DNA of 64,000 bases from Mucilaginibacter defluvii (GTDB lineage Bacteria > Bacteroidota > Bacteroidia > Sphingobacteriales > Sphingobacteriaceae): the NCBI RefSeq assembly GCF_039543225.1, contig NZ_BAABJI010000001.1:647193-711192 (forward strand), written 5' to 3'. Position 1 is the first letter of the stretch. Each line of letters begins with the position of its first letter. The position numbers and the translations under genes are program-made. Below, piece after piece: positions 9,452-19,567 of the stretch. A model generated the notes under the pieces. That model searched no databases. It was not told the DNA's origin and worked only from the letters and a program-made list of their open reading frames with translations.

Positions 9452-11509
9452 ATGCCCAAAATCTCTTTCGCACAACATAATCATTTAGATGCCATCATCA
9501 AGATATGGGGGCTTAATCGCGCAACGCTCGGTTTAATGCCCAGAGATGCTTTTAGGGACTGTATCGCTAAACGTTGGATACTGGTTGCGGAAATCGATTC
9601 ACATGTCGTCGGTTATCTGCAATTCCGGTACACATTCAGAAATCAGACTATTTCTATTGTTCATTTGTGTGTTGATAAAGCATCCAGAGGACAGGGCATT
9701 GCTGAAAGTTTACTCAATAAGCTCGTTGATGAATACAAGTCAAAAGCCATAGGAATAAGACTGAATTGCCGTAGCGATTACGAACAGGCAATCGCGTTTT
9801 GGACGCGTTATAATTTTCAACCCAAAGGTAATTTACCCAGTCGTGGTAATAACCCCAATGTTCACTTGGTCGTATGGTGGTTCAGTTTTGGGCGTCAGGA
9901 CCTCTTCTCTGTCCAACAAAATAATAAAGTAAAGGCCATCCTGGATTTCAATATCATTGTTAAGTTGCGCGACTTATCAGTAACTGATAATTCCAGGGAC
10001 GAGATCAGGCAACTTCAAAGCGATTGGCTCGCTACCGAAGTTGAATATTATCAGACGTCTGAAACGACCAGTGAGATTTTTAGGGACGATAATCAAGAGC
10101 GTAGAGAGCGTAGCAAAGTATTTCTCAAAAATTTTCAAGAACTGAACATTGATAAACCAAGTATCAAACAAATTGAGGCAGAATTGCTCAAACTTTTTAC
10201 GGGCACATCTGATAATGATCGTTCCGACCGACGGCAAATCGCCGAGTCTATTCTTTCAGGTTTTCCATACTTTGTAACTTTAGACGAGGGCATCCTGAAA
10301 CAAGCCAAAGCAATTTTTTCCCTCTACCGACTCAAGGTAGTTAAACCGTCTGCATTGATCGCCGAAATTGACCTTACTATTCATGCAGAAGATTATTATC
10401 CAAGTAAACTGTCGGCTAACAGTTTTACTATCGCCAAAATGCGACCGGATGAACGTTCGGCGATAGATGATAATTTTCTCAATACCGGCAAAGGAGAAAA
10501 AAAATCATCTTTCACTGGGCTTATCAATGATCTGGTCGCCAAACCGACAGGTTGCGTGAGAACTATTAAAGAAGCTGAGAAAATCGTGAGTGTATTTGGT
10601 TACTTTGAACAAGGCGAAACACTTTATGTTCCAATCATTCGTACAAAGCAATACTCATTACGCCAAACCATCTTTATTCAAAATGTAAACGACCTGCTTA
10701 AACTGGCCCTATCAAAAAATAAAAACTTTATTGTTATCGCTGATTCTTGTCTAACGGATATTGAAAAAGATTTATTAACGGGATTAGGCTTCTTTGAGCA
10801 GCAAAATACTTATATCAGAGGAATCAAATCAGGTTTGTATGCCTGCAATGAAGTACATGAAGTCATTGCACCGATTGCTGCAAAAATACCGGATCTGAGA
10901 AATTTTGCCAGCGGATTAACGCCTGATGCATTCGTTCCTGGCCTGACGTTGGAAAAACTTTTATGGCCGATGAAATTGCGAGACATTGATGTGCCTTGCT
11001 TTATTATCCCAATCAAGCCTTACTATGCAAAATCATTATTTGATACGAAGGCAGCCAAGTCAGAACTGTTCGGTGTACAACCCAGTTTAATTTGGAGCAT
11101 AGAAAATGTTTACTACCGGAACGTCAAACCTAACATAGAAAGATGCCCGGCACGAATACTATGGTATGCCAGTGCGGAAAATTACGCTTTAAGGCAAAAA
11201 GCAATCGTAGGCTCATCCTACCTAAATGAAATAGTGGTTGGACCAGCGCGCGAAGTTTTTGCAAAACACGAAAAATTTGGTGTGTATTCCTGGAAAAAGG
11301 ATATTCTTAAATTGGTCAAAGACGATCCAAATGCTCCGATAAAAGTGCTACGGTTCAGCGACTCTGAGTCGTTCTCATTGCCTGTTTCCATTAATAAAAT
11401 CAAGGAGATTCTAACTCGGAATGATGAATCAGACAACAATTTCCAGTCGCCGCTTCGTATTAAAAACAGTACCTTTATGGAACTGTACTCGTTAGGTAAT
11501 GGTTTTTAA
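9452..11509 (+). CDS. GNAT acetyltransferase - PIN-like nuclease fusion
   Basis: A 685-aa multidomain protein. Residues 1-150 form a GNAT domain: a WILVAEIDSHVVGYL beta strand, then the acetyl-CoA loop VDKASRGQGIAESLLNKL (RGQGIA motif, about residue 75). Residues about 165-300 look like a PIN nuclease, starting with AILDFNIIV and reaching acidic FVTLDEGI (about residue 273). The C-terminal half is unassigned. The next gene, an ASCH protein, begins about 4 nt downstream, so the two are probably co-translated. The combination suggests a stress or conflict protein acting on RNA, possibly tRNA, but the substrate is unknown. Confidence 0.65.
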   Translation: MPKISFAQHNHLDAIIKIWGLNRATLGLMPRDAFRDCIAKRWILVAEIDSHVVGYLQFRYTFRNQTISIVHLCVDKASRGQGIAESLLNKLVDEYKSKAIGIRLNCRSDYEQAIAFWTRYNFQPKGNLPSRGNNPNVHLVVWWFSFGRQDLFSVQQNNKVKAILDFNIIVKLRDLSVTDNSRDEIRQLQSDWLATEVEYYQTSETTSEIFRDDNQERRERSKVFLKNFQELNIDKPSIKQIEAELLKLFTGTSDNDRSDRRQIAESILSGFPYFVTLDEGILKQAKAIFSLYRLKVVKPSALIAEIDLTIHAEDYYPSKLSANSFTIAKMRPDERSAIDDNFLNTGKGEKKSSFTGLINDLVAKPTGCVRTIKEAEKIVSVFGYFEQGETLYVPIIRTKQYSLRQTIFIQNVNDLLKLALSKNKNFIVIADSCLTDIEKDLLTGLGFFEQQNTYIRGIKSGLYACNEVHEVIAPIAAKIPDLRNFASGLTPDAFVPGLTLEKLLWPMKLRDIDVPCFIIPIKPYYAKSLFDTKAAKSELFGVQPSLIWSIENVYYRNVKPNIERCPARILWYASAENYALRQKAIVGSSYLNEIVVGPAREVFAKHEKFGVYSWKKDILKLVKDDPNAPIKVLRFSDSESFSLPVSINKIKEILTRNDESDNNFQSPLRIKNSTFMELYSLGNGF

Positions 11510-11513
11510 TTAT

Positions 11514-11942
11514 ATGAGCAAGCTGATTCTAATATCTGTCAAAGAAAAGTATGTTGAGGAGATGCTCGCGGGTCGTAAAACCATTGAGCTTAGGAAGTCA
11601 TCTCCTAAGGCTGAACCGGGAGATATGCTGATCATTTATACTACACAACCAAAAAAAGCGATCACAGCTATTGCAACCGTTAAACAAATTATCAAATGTT
11701 CGCCCTGCGAGATGTGGCAACGCTATTCCACCAGGTTGGGAATTGACGCTGACGGATTTAACAAATACTATCAAGACCATAACAAAGCTGTCGGTATTGA
11801 ATTAACAAGCGTCCTGCCACTCAACGAAGCAATTCTTTTAAGTGCCATAAAACTTATCCATCCAGATTTTACCCCGCCGCAGACCTTTAAGTATCTTAAA
11901 AAGTTCAGCACGCTTCGGGATTTTAAACATTTGATTGTTTAG
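11514..11942 (+). CDS. ASCH (PUA-like) domain protein
   Basis: A 142-aa protein starting MSKLILISVKEKYVEEML and followed by LAGRKTIELRKS, the characteristic ASCH/PUA-like entry (GxKTxExR). The ATG at 11514 is preferred to an upstream ATG at 11499 that overlaps the preceding stop. ASCH domains are RNA- or nucleotide-binding folds related to PUA, and some members act on modified nucleosides. Tight coupling to the GNAT-PIN gene suggests a shared function. The role of this pair is inferred. Confidence 0.7.
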   Translation: MSKLILISVKEKYVEEMLAGRKTIELRKSSPKAEPGDMLIIYTTQPKKAITAIATVKQIIKCSPCEMWQRYSTRLGIDADGFNKYYQDHNKAVGIELTSVLPLNEAILLSAIKLIHPDFTPPQTFKYLKKFSTLRDFKHLIV

Positions 11943-12024
11943 TATCAGCGTTCAGTGGATAGCTAAAATACATTACTCGATAGTCTGCAGATTTTTTAAA
12001 TTTGACTGTCTTAAACTGGAATAA

Positions 12025-13236
12025 CTAATGCCTTTTAAGCTCTGCTGATGATGGATCATAATAAAAGTCGCTTACTGTACCATCTTTAATTTTGTCAACC
12101 ATCTGGTCAATTATAAATAATGGCATCAAAAACCATTCATTTGCTTTCACAGGTTTTCCGAATCGGTCATTAATTTCAACTTCTAATTTAGAATTACTAA
12201 AAAACCTATGAATGACTTTTTCAAGTTTTACTCTATTAATATTAGCGAGTTTATAAGTGGCGATTACTTCAACGTCCGCCATTAAAAAGGTAGGATCATT
12301 TTTAGCGTTAGTAATACGCTTCTTTACATCACCACCTGTCACGCCGATTTTATGGACTAAGGATTTATTAGCTTTAACTAACGGGTGGTCTGACAAACTT
12401 CTAAGTACATAAATTGTCCCGCTCTCAAGATCATCTTCACTGCTTTCTCCTGAAAAAAGTGGCCCTGAATTAGGGTCTGTAATAAACCGGCTTGTATCGT
12501 CTTTATACATAGCGCGGATTAATGATCGTAATAAAATATTACTTTCAGTACCGTTATCATAAATCACCCTTAATCGCGCGTCATCTTCACCGTTCGGTGC
12601 TTTTATAGTTTCTCCAATATCATCTATGTAAGCAATTTGTCCAACGATAATCAAAAACTGACCTTTTCTAATGGTGGTTTTGGTAAACCCTGCATCTTTT
12701 CTAAATCTGATTGTGGATCGATACTTTAAACTAATATCGTTTTTAACTTCATCAAACATTGGTTTAAAACGCTCGAAATCTTCACAAATAGCACGGTTGG
12801 CAATTTCCTCAGCGGCTTTTTTTTCAGCCTGGGAACGTACATGCTTTAAGTTGGTAATCGAATTTTCCTCAGTTTCATCTACACCAAGTTGTGCAAGCAA
12901 TTCGTCATCATCTAAATCGTCAGTTTCATCTAATACAGGCTGAAAATTATCAGCCAATAGCCCCTTATCGTCAAATTTTTGGAGCAGAGTTTTACTTTCC
13001 TCGCTACCTCGGATTTGATCAAGTCTTATGGCGAATAATCGTTCAAAAATCTCCTTATCCTCCCCATGCTCTGGCAATCGACCATTATCTTGAACAAACT
13101 TTTTAATTTCTTCAAAACCTGCTATGATTCGTTCTTCACGAGAATTAAATGTTGCATGCTTCTTGAACTCAACCTCGATACCGAGTTCGGCCAATAGCGC
13201 ATCATCTTCTTCAGTAAGTATTTTTTTATTAGCCAT
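12025..13236 (-). CDS. GIY-YIG (T5orf172-type) nuclease-domain protein
   Basis: A 403-aa protein. The C-terminal third carries a GIY-YIG-like fold: GTIYVLRSL (about residue 272), then HKIGVTGGDVKKRI and a distal Glu-containing helix, ending with NEWFL. The N-terminal 120 residues are acidic and repetitive, with EEDDALLAELGIEVEF echoed by DDDELLAQLGVDE. The start at MANKK is chosen because its ATG overlaps the helicase stop (ATGGCTAA, 8 nt); a longer start at 13263 would overlap more. It is the last gene of the methyltransferase-helicase operon and probably supplies the cleavage activity. Confidence 0.8.
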   Translation of the reverse strand: MANKKILTEEDDALLAELGIEVEFKKHATFNSREERIIAGFEEIKKFVQDNGRLPEHGEDKEIFERLFAIRLDQIRGSEESKTLLQKFDDKGLLADNFQPVLDETDDLDDDELLAQLGVDETEENSITNLKHVRSQAEKKAAEEIANRAICEDFERFKPMFDEVKNDISLKYRSTIRFRKDAGFTKTTIRKGQFLIIVGQIAYIDDIGETIKAPNGEDDARLRVIYDNGTESNILLRSLIRAMYKDDTSRFITDPNSGPLFSGESSEDDLESGTIYVLRSLSDHPLVKANKSLVHKIGVTGGDVKKRITNAKNDPTFLMADVEVIATYKLANINRVKLEKVIHRFFSNSKLEVEINDRFGKPVKANEWFLMPLFIIDQMVDKIKDGTVSDFYYDPSSAELKRH

Positions 13237-15280
13237 TTCTTTCTTCAGCTTTAATACGGGCAAGAAATGCGATACCTTGTGCCATACGCTGCTCCCAAGG
13301 ATCTGCGGATTTAATTTCAGGTAATCTTCCTCTTTCTTTCTTAAATTTTAACGCTCGTTTGGCAAGTTCTCGTGCTTCATCCAAAGTAATATTTGGTTTT
13401 TTTCCTGAAATGACTTCAGCCATAGCTTTTAAACTTTGCTCCGTCATTGCTTTAGATAAAATAGAGTAAGCTTCGCTGAATGGGTTAATGCTGTCAATCC
13501 AATCCACATCAAGATCGCGCACATCCATTGTAAATCTGCGTACGCCATCTATTAAAGCGGTGCTGCCCCGGCTGCTTAACTCTTCATCATTATTGAGCGT
13601 TTCCTTAGCTTTTTGAGTAAGATTAATAGCAGCGATAGCATGTTGCCGAACAGCTTCAATATCCTCATCATCCAATTCAGGATAGCGTTCTTTAATGATT
13701 TTCCCCATTCGGACTTGTGTTAATTCTTGTGGAACTAACTCTTTATCAAACAAGCCGCGTTCAATCGTCTGCTTATCTTGCGCAAAAGCGGCTATAACCT
13801 CATTCAAATCCTCCTTACAAATACGTACAGCGTCTTTACTCTTAGGCAAGGTTAGGCCCTTAATTTCTATTTGAAATTGTCCAGTTTCTTCATTAAAACC
13901 TATATTTTCCTTTTCTGGATCGTAGCCATTTTCCCCGTAATCATATCCTTCCACCGGCCCGTTTTGCGGTCTTTTCGGTGTAAAATTAAATCTTGGTGCC
14001 AAAACTTGTTCCATCAGCAAACTTGCTGATATTGCTTTAAGTGTATCATTTACTGCGTCCGTTACCGCGCCTTCGTTAGCATCGGGTTCAGCGATTAAAT
14101 TTGTGAATCGGGCATGTGTTTTATTAGGGGCATCACGCGTTGCGCGTCCAATAATTTGAACAATTTCTGTAAGACTGGAGCGATAACCGATTGTCAAGGC
14201 ATGTTCGCACCAAATCCAGTCAAAACCTTCTTTAGCCATGCCAAGCGCAATTATAACATCTACATGATCACGGTTTTTTTTTGCTTCAGGTAATTTCAAA
14301 GCGGCAGCAACCCTGTTTCGTTTGGCAACGTCGTCGTCCACCAGGTCTGCAATCTTTAAAGTTCTCCCATCTTTTGTTTTGACTAAATGAAAGCCCGTTT
14401 TAGGGTCAATGCCTTGCCAGCTACCTAATTCCTCTATAATATGTTCAACCTCTTTAATTTTATCACCCATACTTTCCCGGCTATTTACATTCGGGATATG
14501 TATAATGGTTTTTTCGTCAGCATTAAGTACGTTTATAATCTCATCAGCGTAAGCACCACTATAAAAATAATAGCCCAAATTCAAGGTTTTTAGGTATTCA
14601 TATCCGTTAAGTTGCTCGTAATAAGTGTAAGTAACAGTTTCAAATTTAGCTTCATCTTCGGGCATTAGTACGGGATTAGCATCCCCTCGAAAATAGGAAC
14701 CAGTCATTGCTACAATATGTACGCTATCCCTTGCAACAAGTTGTTTTAGTTGAGTACCCAATACATTACCCTCATCAGCGCTGACGTGGTGAAATTCATC
14801 GACGGCTATAAGCCTATTATCAAACATTTCTACGCCAAATCGGTCTAATGCAAAACGAAAAGTAGAATGCGTACATACCAAAACTTTATCGTTACTTTCT
14901 AAAAATGTTTTTACTGAATTAACCTTGCTACCATCCTCACCAGGAGCGTTACAAAGATTCCATCTGGGCTCAACAACCCAATCATAATGAAACCCATATT
15001 TTGTTAATTGCTCATTAGCAAAGCTGGAACCGATGGATTTTTCTGGCACAGCTATTATAGCTTGATTAATTCCCTGATTATTTAATTTATCAAGCGCGAT
15101 AAACATCAGCGCACGACTTTTACCGGATGCGGGTGGTGATTTTATAAGCAAATATTGTTCGCCTCGCTTCTCATACGCACGCTCTTGCATAGCTCTCATG
15201 CCAAGTTCGTTTGATGTCGTCGAACTTTTTGTGCTTTTATAATTGACTGTAACTGTTGGAATTGCTTTTCTCTCTTTCAT
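13229..15280 (-). CDS. DEAD/DEAH-box helicase of a three-gene R-M-like operon
   Basis: A 683-aa superfamily 2 helicase. Walker A is PPASGKSRAL (about residues 49-58), motif II is VDEFHH (DEFH variant of DEAH), motif III-like AMTGSYFRG follows, and motif VI is IVQIIGRATRD (about residue 375). A large helical C-terminal domain follows. It overlaps the upstream methyltransferase by 4 nt (ATGA) and the downstream GIY-YIG gene by 8 nt, so all three should be made in coordination. No nuclease motif is evident in it. By analogy with type I and III systems it would move along DNA to license cleavage. Confidence 0.85.
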   Translation of the reverse strand: MKERKAIPTVTVNYKSTKSSTTSNELGMRAMQERAYEKRGEQYLLIKSPPASGKSRALMFIALDKLNNQGINQAIIAVPEKSIGSSFANEQLTKYGFHYDWVVEPRWNLCNAPGEDGSKVNSVKTFLESNDKVLVCTHSTFRFALDRFGVEMFDNRLIAVDEFHHVSADEGNVLGTQLKQLVARDSVHIVAMTGSYFRGDANPVLMPEDEAKFETVTYTYYEQLNGYEYLKTLNLGYYFYSGAYADEIINVLNADEKTIIHIPNVNSRESMGDKIKEVEHIIEELGSWQGIDPKTGFHLVKTKDGRTLKIADLVDDDVAKRNRVAAALKLPEAKKNRDHVDVIIALGMAKEGFDWIWCEHALTIGYRSSLTEIVQIIGRATRDAPNKTHARFTNLIAEPDANEGAVTDAVNDTLKAISASLLMEQVLAPRFNFTPKRPQNGPVEGYDYGENGYDPEKENIGFNEETGQFQIEIKGLTLPKSKDAVRICKEDLNEVIAAFAQDKQTIERGLFDKELVPQELTQVRMGKIIKERYPELDDEDIEAVRQHAIAAINLTQKAKETLNNDEELSSRGSTALIDGVRRFTMDVRDLDVDWIDSINPFSEAYSILSKAMTEQSLKAMAEVISGKKPNITLDEARELAKRALKFKKERGRLPEIKSADPWEQRMAQGIAFLARIKAEERNG

Positions 15281-18033
15281 AAAGCCTTAGGTTTAGAGGT
15301 AATATTGGTATAAAGGTCAAAAAGTTTTTGAAGTCGTTCAGTATCATTTCTGAATTGTCGCCCGATATATATACGTTCAATAACTTCATCGTTGCGTTCA
15401 TGCGCACGTCGCAAATCCTCTGGCATTTCTTCTGAATCGTACAAATCTGCGATGGTGGCAGGAAAATGCCGTTCCCTTGCGATGAGAATGTCCTCTGCAC
15501 ATCGTGTTAGATCAGATTTGTTTTTTTCAGTTAAAAGAGGAACTGGAAACGTATTCCATCCCATTGTATTTGTAAATCGGTAATCTGTTCTCATTCTGGA
15601 ACAAACAGTTGCAACCCAAATTAAATTCATTTTTGATGCTATAAGCGCCAAAACCCACAACTCCTCGCAAGGCATCCCAAAGGATGAATTAGAAATGGCG
15701 GTTTGTGATTTTAGAAGACCAACTGGTAAATACTCTCTATTCTCGGAACTTGTTACTGGAACACAAATTATGGGCGATTCAGGCAAAGGTTTTCTTTCGT
15801 CGAATCGATGCGGCCAATTTGCAGCATTGATCGTGGCTTTTTTTGAACTTTCAAGTCGAAAGGCTTTAACTTTCTGTATTCTTGAATAGATAGAGGGTAT
15901 ATTTAAGGCTTCTTGAATATTTTCATCCTCTATCCAAATGCAAAACCTTTGTATACCTCGAATAAGTTCGAGAGAGCCTACAAAAGGTCGAATAAACTTT
16001 TCTTTCTGTTCTTCAGTTAAACCTAAATATTCTACTTCATAAGAATCTAAAAGTAAGTGTCCACCATCTGTTGGTGAATTTCCTCTGCTAAACTCTGGTA
16101 GCTTACTAATTTGATCTTTACTATTTTTTACTACTATGTTTTCGCCAGATACTAAATACGGATTGATGTTTTCTACTTGCCGAACTATACTTTTTCCGTT
16201 TTCGTCAGTTTCAAATATTTTGCGTTTTCCCTTAACGTTCTTTTTAATACCGACTATCACAACTGTAACGCCGGCATTATGAGTTGCCAGATTGGCCCAC
16301 TTAAATGAAGTATGTGCAAATGAAATTTCATGCCCTGTTCGAAATATAAGCGGCCATAGTATTGCAACCTGTTGCCCTTGGCAAATCGAATTAGTAGTTA
16401 CTAAAGCTGTAGCAGTATTTGAAACACTTCCAAATTCTGCAGCTTTAATTAACCAAGCCGCAACGTAATCCAACGGTTTCCAATCATCCGTGTATTTTTC
16501 GAAAACATTTTTTAAATCATCTTTATGAAGGTCATTCTGTCTTTTGCTTCCTAAATAAGGAGGATTGCCACATATATAATATTCACCTCCCTCATTTTCA
16601 AACTCGATTTCCGATTGGTCTTTAGGGGTGTTAAAAAGATCATCACCAAAAAGTTGTACACCTTTACCTTTTACGTCCAACAGGCCAAACCAATCTAAAC
16701 GAAGTGAATTTCCACAGATAATCCAATTTTCTGCATTTAACGGTAAAAATTCTGCTAATGCAAGTTGTTGACCACGATAGAGTAAATCGCATTGATATTC
16801 GGCAATAATTAAAGCCAACCTTGCAACTTCAGCTGAAAAATCCCGAAGTTCAACCCCTCTAAAATTTGTAAGAGGTATTTCCGTTGGTTGATTGTTTTCA
16901 TTACGCCGTAAATTTATCTCATACTCAATTTCACGTAATTGCTTATAAGCGATTACAAGGAAATTTCCAGAGCCACAAGCTGGATCGAATATTCTTATAC
17001 GTGAGATACGCTTACGTAAATTTAGTAACTTGCGCGAATTATCGCCTGCATCTGCTAATTGCTCTCTAAGATCATCTAAAAATAATGGATTTAGAACCTT
17101 TAATATATTAGGAACTGATGTGTAGTGCATCCCTAATTCCCCACGTTCATCGATGTCAGCAACTGCTTGAATCATTGAACCAAATATATCAGGGTTGATT
17201 TTCTTCCAGTCAAGATTACCGACATGCAGTAGATAGGAACGTGCGATTTTTGTAAATTTTGGCGTTTCCGTTGATCCTGAAAATAACTGTCCATTCACGT
17301 AAGGGAATGGCATTGCCCAATTTTTTATTTTCTTTTCAATCCGATCTTGTTGCTTAACATCCATCGAGCGAAAGATCTCACTAATAACTTCATGAGTGTT
17401 GGATGCATCACTCGCACTTATCTTTTGAACTGTATCAGTGAAAAGGCCATTGCCTTGAAATATATCTGTATCTTCTGCGAAAAAGCAAAAGATTAATCGA
17501 GCCAAAAAATGGTTCATATCATGCCTGCGCTCAGGTGAAGCCCATTCAGGATTGTGGCGAAGTAACTCAATATAGAGTTTATTCAAGCGACTGGTTGCCT
17601 TTATATCAAAGGCATTTTCTCGAATCTGTTTTACAGTACTAATTCCGGCAAGCGGTAAAAAAAAACCAAAATAGTTATGAAAGGTTGAATATTCGCAACT
17701 TACTGTTTCTCCACTAAAAACATCTTCCGCCTGAAAATCCTTTCCATCAGTAGCCAAAATAAATTTAACTTTCCCTTTGACGGTTGAAGGGCTTTGTTTC
17801 AATAAAAGCAAAGTTTCATTTACTCTACCTTCATCGCAAACAGCAATATGAATGTTGTTTTGCTGTAAAACGCCCCCAACAATATCTGATTTATTATTAT
17901 TTCCCGTCCTCAGACGTTTTATTGTGGTTTCTTTATTTCCGAAAGCCGCTAAAAACGAAAAAGGAAATTCAGCACGAACAAAAGGTTGCTCTGCTAACGA
18001 TGATATGGCTTCTTCGATTTCTACTGCATTCAT
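15277..18033 (-). CDS. MmeI-like (YeeA-family) adenine DNA methyltransferase
   Basis: A 918-aa DNA methyltransferase. The N-terminal region (EFPFSFLAAFGNKETTI) resembles the MmeI/YeeA N-domain. The SAM motif DPACGSGNFL lies near residue 350 and catalytic NPPY near residue 490 (ICGNPPYLGSKRQ). A C-terminal target-recognition and helical region follows. Type IIL enzymes of this family carry a PD-(D/E)XK nuclease at the N-terminus; here no convincing D...ExK is visible, so it may be methyltransferase-only, with cleavage delegated to the GIY-YIG partner. It is the first gene of the minus-strand operon. Confidence 0.85.
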   Translation of the reverse strand: MNAVEIEEAISSLAEQPFVRAEFPFSFLAAFGNKETTIKRLRTGNNNKSDIVGGVLQQNNIHIAVCDEGRVNETLLLLKQSPSTVKGKVKFILATDGKDFQAEDVFSGETVSCEYSTFHNYFGFFLPLAGISTVKQIRENAFDIKATSRLNKLYIELLRHNPEWASPERRHDMNHFLARLIFCFFAEDTDIFQGNGLFTDTVQKISASDASNTHEVISEIFRSMDVKQQDRIEKKIKNWAMPFPYVNGQLFSGSTETPKFTKIARSYLLHVGNLDWKKINPDIFGSMIQAVADIDERGELGMHYTSVPNILKVLNPLFLDDLREQLADAGDNSRKLLNLRKRISRIRIFDPACGSGNFLVIAYKQLREIEYEINLRRNENNQPTEIPLTNFRGVELRDFSAEVARLALIIAEYQCDLLYRGQQLALAEFLPLNAENWIICGNSLRLDWFGLLDVKGKGVQLFGDDLFNTPKDQSEIEFENEGGEYYICGNPPYLGSKRQNDLHKDDLKNVFEKYTDDWKPLDYVAAWLIKAAEFGSVSNTATALVTTNSICQGQQVAILWPLIFRTGHEISFAHTSFKWANLATHNAGVTVVIVGIKKNVKGKRKIFETDENGKSIVRQVENINPYLVSGENIVVKNSKDQISKLPEFSRGNSPTDGGHLLLDSYEVEYLGLTEEQKEKFIRPFVGSLELIRGIQRFCIWIEDENIQEALNIPSIYSRIQKVKAFRLESSKKATINAANWPHRFDERKPLPESPIICVPVTSSENREYLPVGLLKSQTAISNSSFGMPCEELWVLALIASKMNLIWVATVCSRMRTDYRFTNTMGWNTFPVPLLTEKNKSDLTRCAEDILIARERHFPATIADLYDSEEMPEDLRRAHERNDEVIERIYIGRQFRNDTERLQKLFDLYTNITSKPKAL

Positions 18034-18394
18034 TCTAAATATTAACTATAACACTAAGAGCAAATAATCTTTGATTTTGAACATTATAAAATATCCAAAT
18101 CATTAGAAATTAAAACGAAAATTAGTGCGCTTATTCTAACAAGATTAGCAATTTTTTCGTAGCAATTCTATATGTTTTTTCAATTACTGGTGTTATCAAA
18201 CCCTGTTTTTTTTCATAATTAGTAAATCTTGGTTCAAGATATTAATTGCCGAAAATTAAATAATCTATAAATGATCTGGTTTCAAATGGTTTCTGTTATT
18301 TGATCAAACTTTCTTTACATTGCCAACATATTTTATTGATAAGCTAACTCGCTCATCATATGATAAGGTTTATGTTAAAAATCGCTGGCAGCAC

Positions 18395-18620
18395 TATTTG
18401 ATCGACGTCATATTTTAATCTGCAGGTAGCTTCGTTGTATCATATTGTTCAGTTTTCGAAGCACCGATAATTCTTTTATAACCGTAAATCTCTCGCGTTA
18501 GCGCGTCATGGTCATTGACAATACAGCAGTGAAAAGTGTCGAGGTCAATTTTATTATCAGGATCATCAGCTACCATACCGACAATTCACACGATGACAGT
18601 GCGGAGATTACTTGGCGGAG
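18395..18620 (-). pseudogene. Decayed fragment of a mobC/traG 3' region
   Basis: This non-coding stretch aligns with the C-terminal coding part of the mobC gene at about 23225-23480 in the same orientation. Shared blocks include agcgcgtcatg, tcattgacaata and aattttattatcagga, with many substitutions and short indels that break the frame. It is a remnant of a second coupling-protein gene. The rest of the 18034-18667 gap is AT-rich with no gene that I can support. Confidence 0.75.
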
Positions 18621-18667
18621 TATTACATAAATGGTCAAATCACCGCTATGTTTTGTTCTTATAACAT

Positions 18668-19567
18668 TTAAGCCAACAATTGCATATCTATGATTCTTTG
18701 CAATAGTTGCTCCTTTTGACAAGGATCGTTATAGAAGACCTCCTTTACCTTATTATGGAGCTTGGATAAATTGGGTCCTTTTTTTGCACCCAACATAATT
18801 AAGTCATCACCGTTAACAGGACAAAGATCTTTTTTGTGAATGTAGTTTTCAATTATTCTTGTGGCTTCTTGTTTAAAATTAAATCCATCGGCCAGCACGT
18901 TTAATTCGTTCCTCCAGTTGCTAATCTGAGCTTTCGCTATTTTATTAGTATCAAAAATATTGGAAAGGCCATGATTTTCCAGGACTTTGATCAATACTTG
19001 TTCAAATTCAAATACTCCATAATTTCTAAGGATAATATTTATCCAAGCGGGCAAGATAATATCATCGAAATTCTCGTCATTTTTTACTGCTTTCAAACAA
19101 GTGAGCAAAGATTCTAAAAGACTAATAATTTGATCTAAAATATAATTCGAACAAGTATTCCAGTCGTCATTGTTGGTTGGAAAACTTTTCTCAATTTTTG
19201 AATTGAACCAAGCATCATAAAAATTTTTCTTTTTAATGTTACTTGCTTCAGTCAAGTCTAAATTGTGATTTAAAACTGTTCTTATAACTTGTATGGCTAT
19301 AAGTATGTCAGTTGATTCGCTAATGCCATATAAGTTGAATTTGTTTTTGATAAAAGTTATATTCCTGGCCGATGCTTCATACAACAAAGCATAGAGCCAA
19401 TTTATAAGAGTTCTGAAAAAAAGCTCCTCGCTTCCATCACTCATCGTTACAGTAATATCTTTAAAAAATAAGAGCTGGCTATTGCTGATATTTGTGGTTA
19501 AATCATTAATTACACTAACTAATGATTTAATGCGTGTATGTTTTTCTATCAATACTTGCATACGCAT
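18668..19567 (-). CDS. Helical partner protein of the SIR2-like NTPase
   Basis: A 299-aa predicted all-helical protein. Its C-terminal segment NGDDLIMLGAKKGPNLSK (about residues 249-266) resembles the C-terminal helical domain of CCA-adding/poly(A) polymerase family proteins (GDDL...G..GP.ig), but there is no nucleotidyltransferase head. The ATG overlaps the stop of the NTPase gene (TAATG), indicating translational coupling. It is likely a dedicated partner or regulator of the upstream SIR2-like protein. The function is unknown. Confidence 0.6.
   Translation of the reverse strand: MRMQVLIEKHTRIKSLVSVINDLTTNISNSQLLFFKDITVTMSDGSEELFFRTLINWLYALLYEASARNITFIKNKFNLYGISESTDILIAIQVIRTVLNHNLDLTEASNIKKKNFYDAWFNSKIEKSFPTNNDDWNTCSNYILDQIISLLESLLTCLKAVKNDENFDDIILPAWINIILRNYGVFEFEQVLIKVLENHGLSNIFDTNKIAKAQISNWRNELNVLADGFNFKQEATRIIENYIHKKDLCPVNGDDLIMLGAKKGPNLSKLHNKVKEVFYNDPCQKEQLLQRIIDMQLLA

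Noticed and set aside
9212..9484. 90-aa minus-strand open frame before the GNAT-PIN gene
   Set aside because: It is AT-driven, overlaps the start of a well-supported gene and shows no domain.
18330..18360. A further match to mobC around gataagct
   Set aside because: It is short and not in the same order as the clear mobC remnant, so chance is likely.
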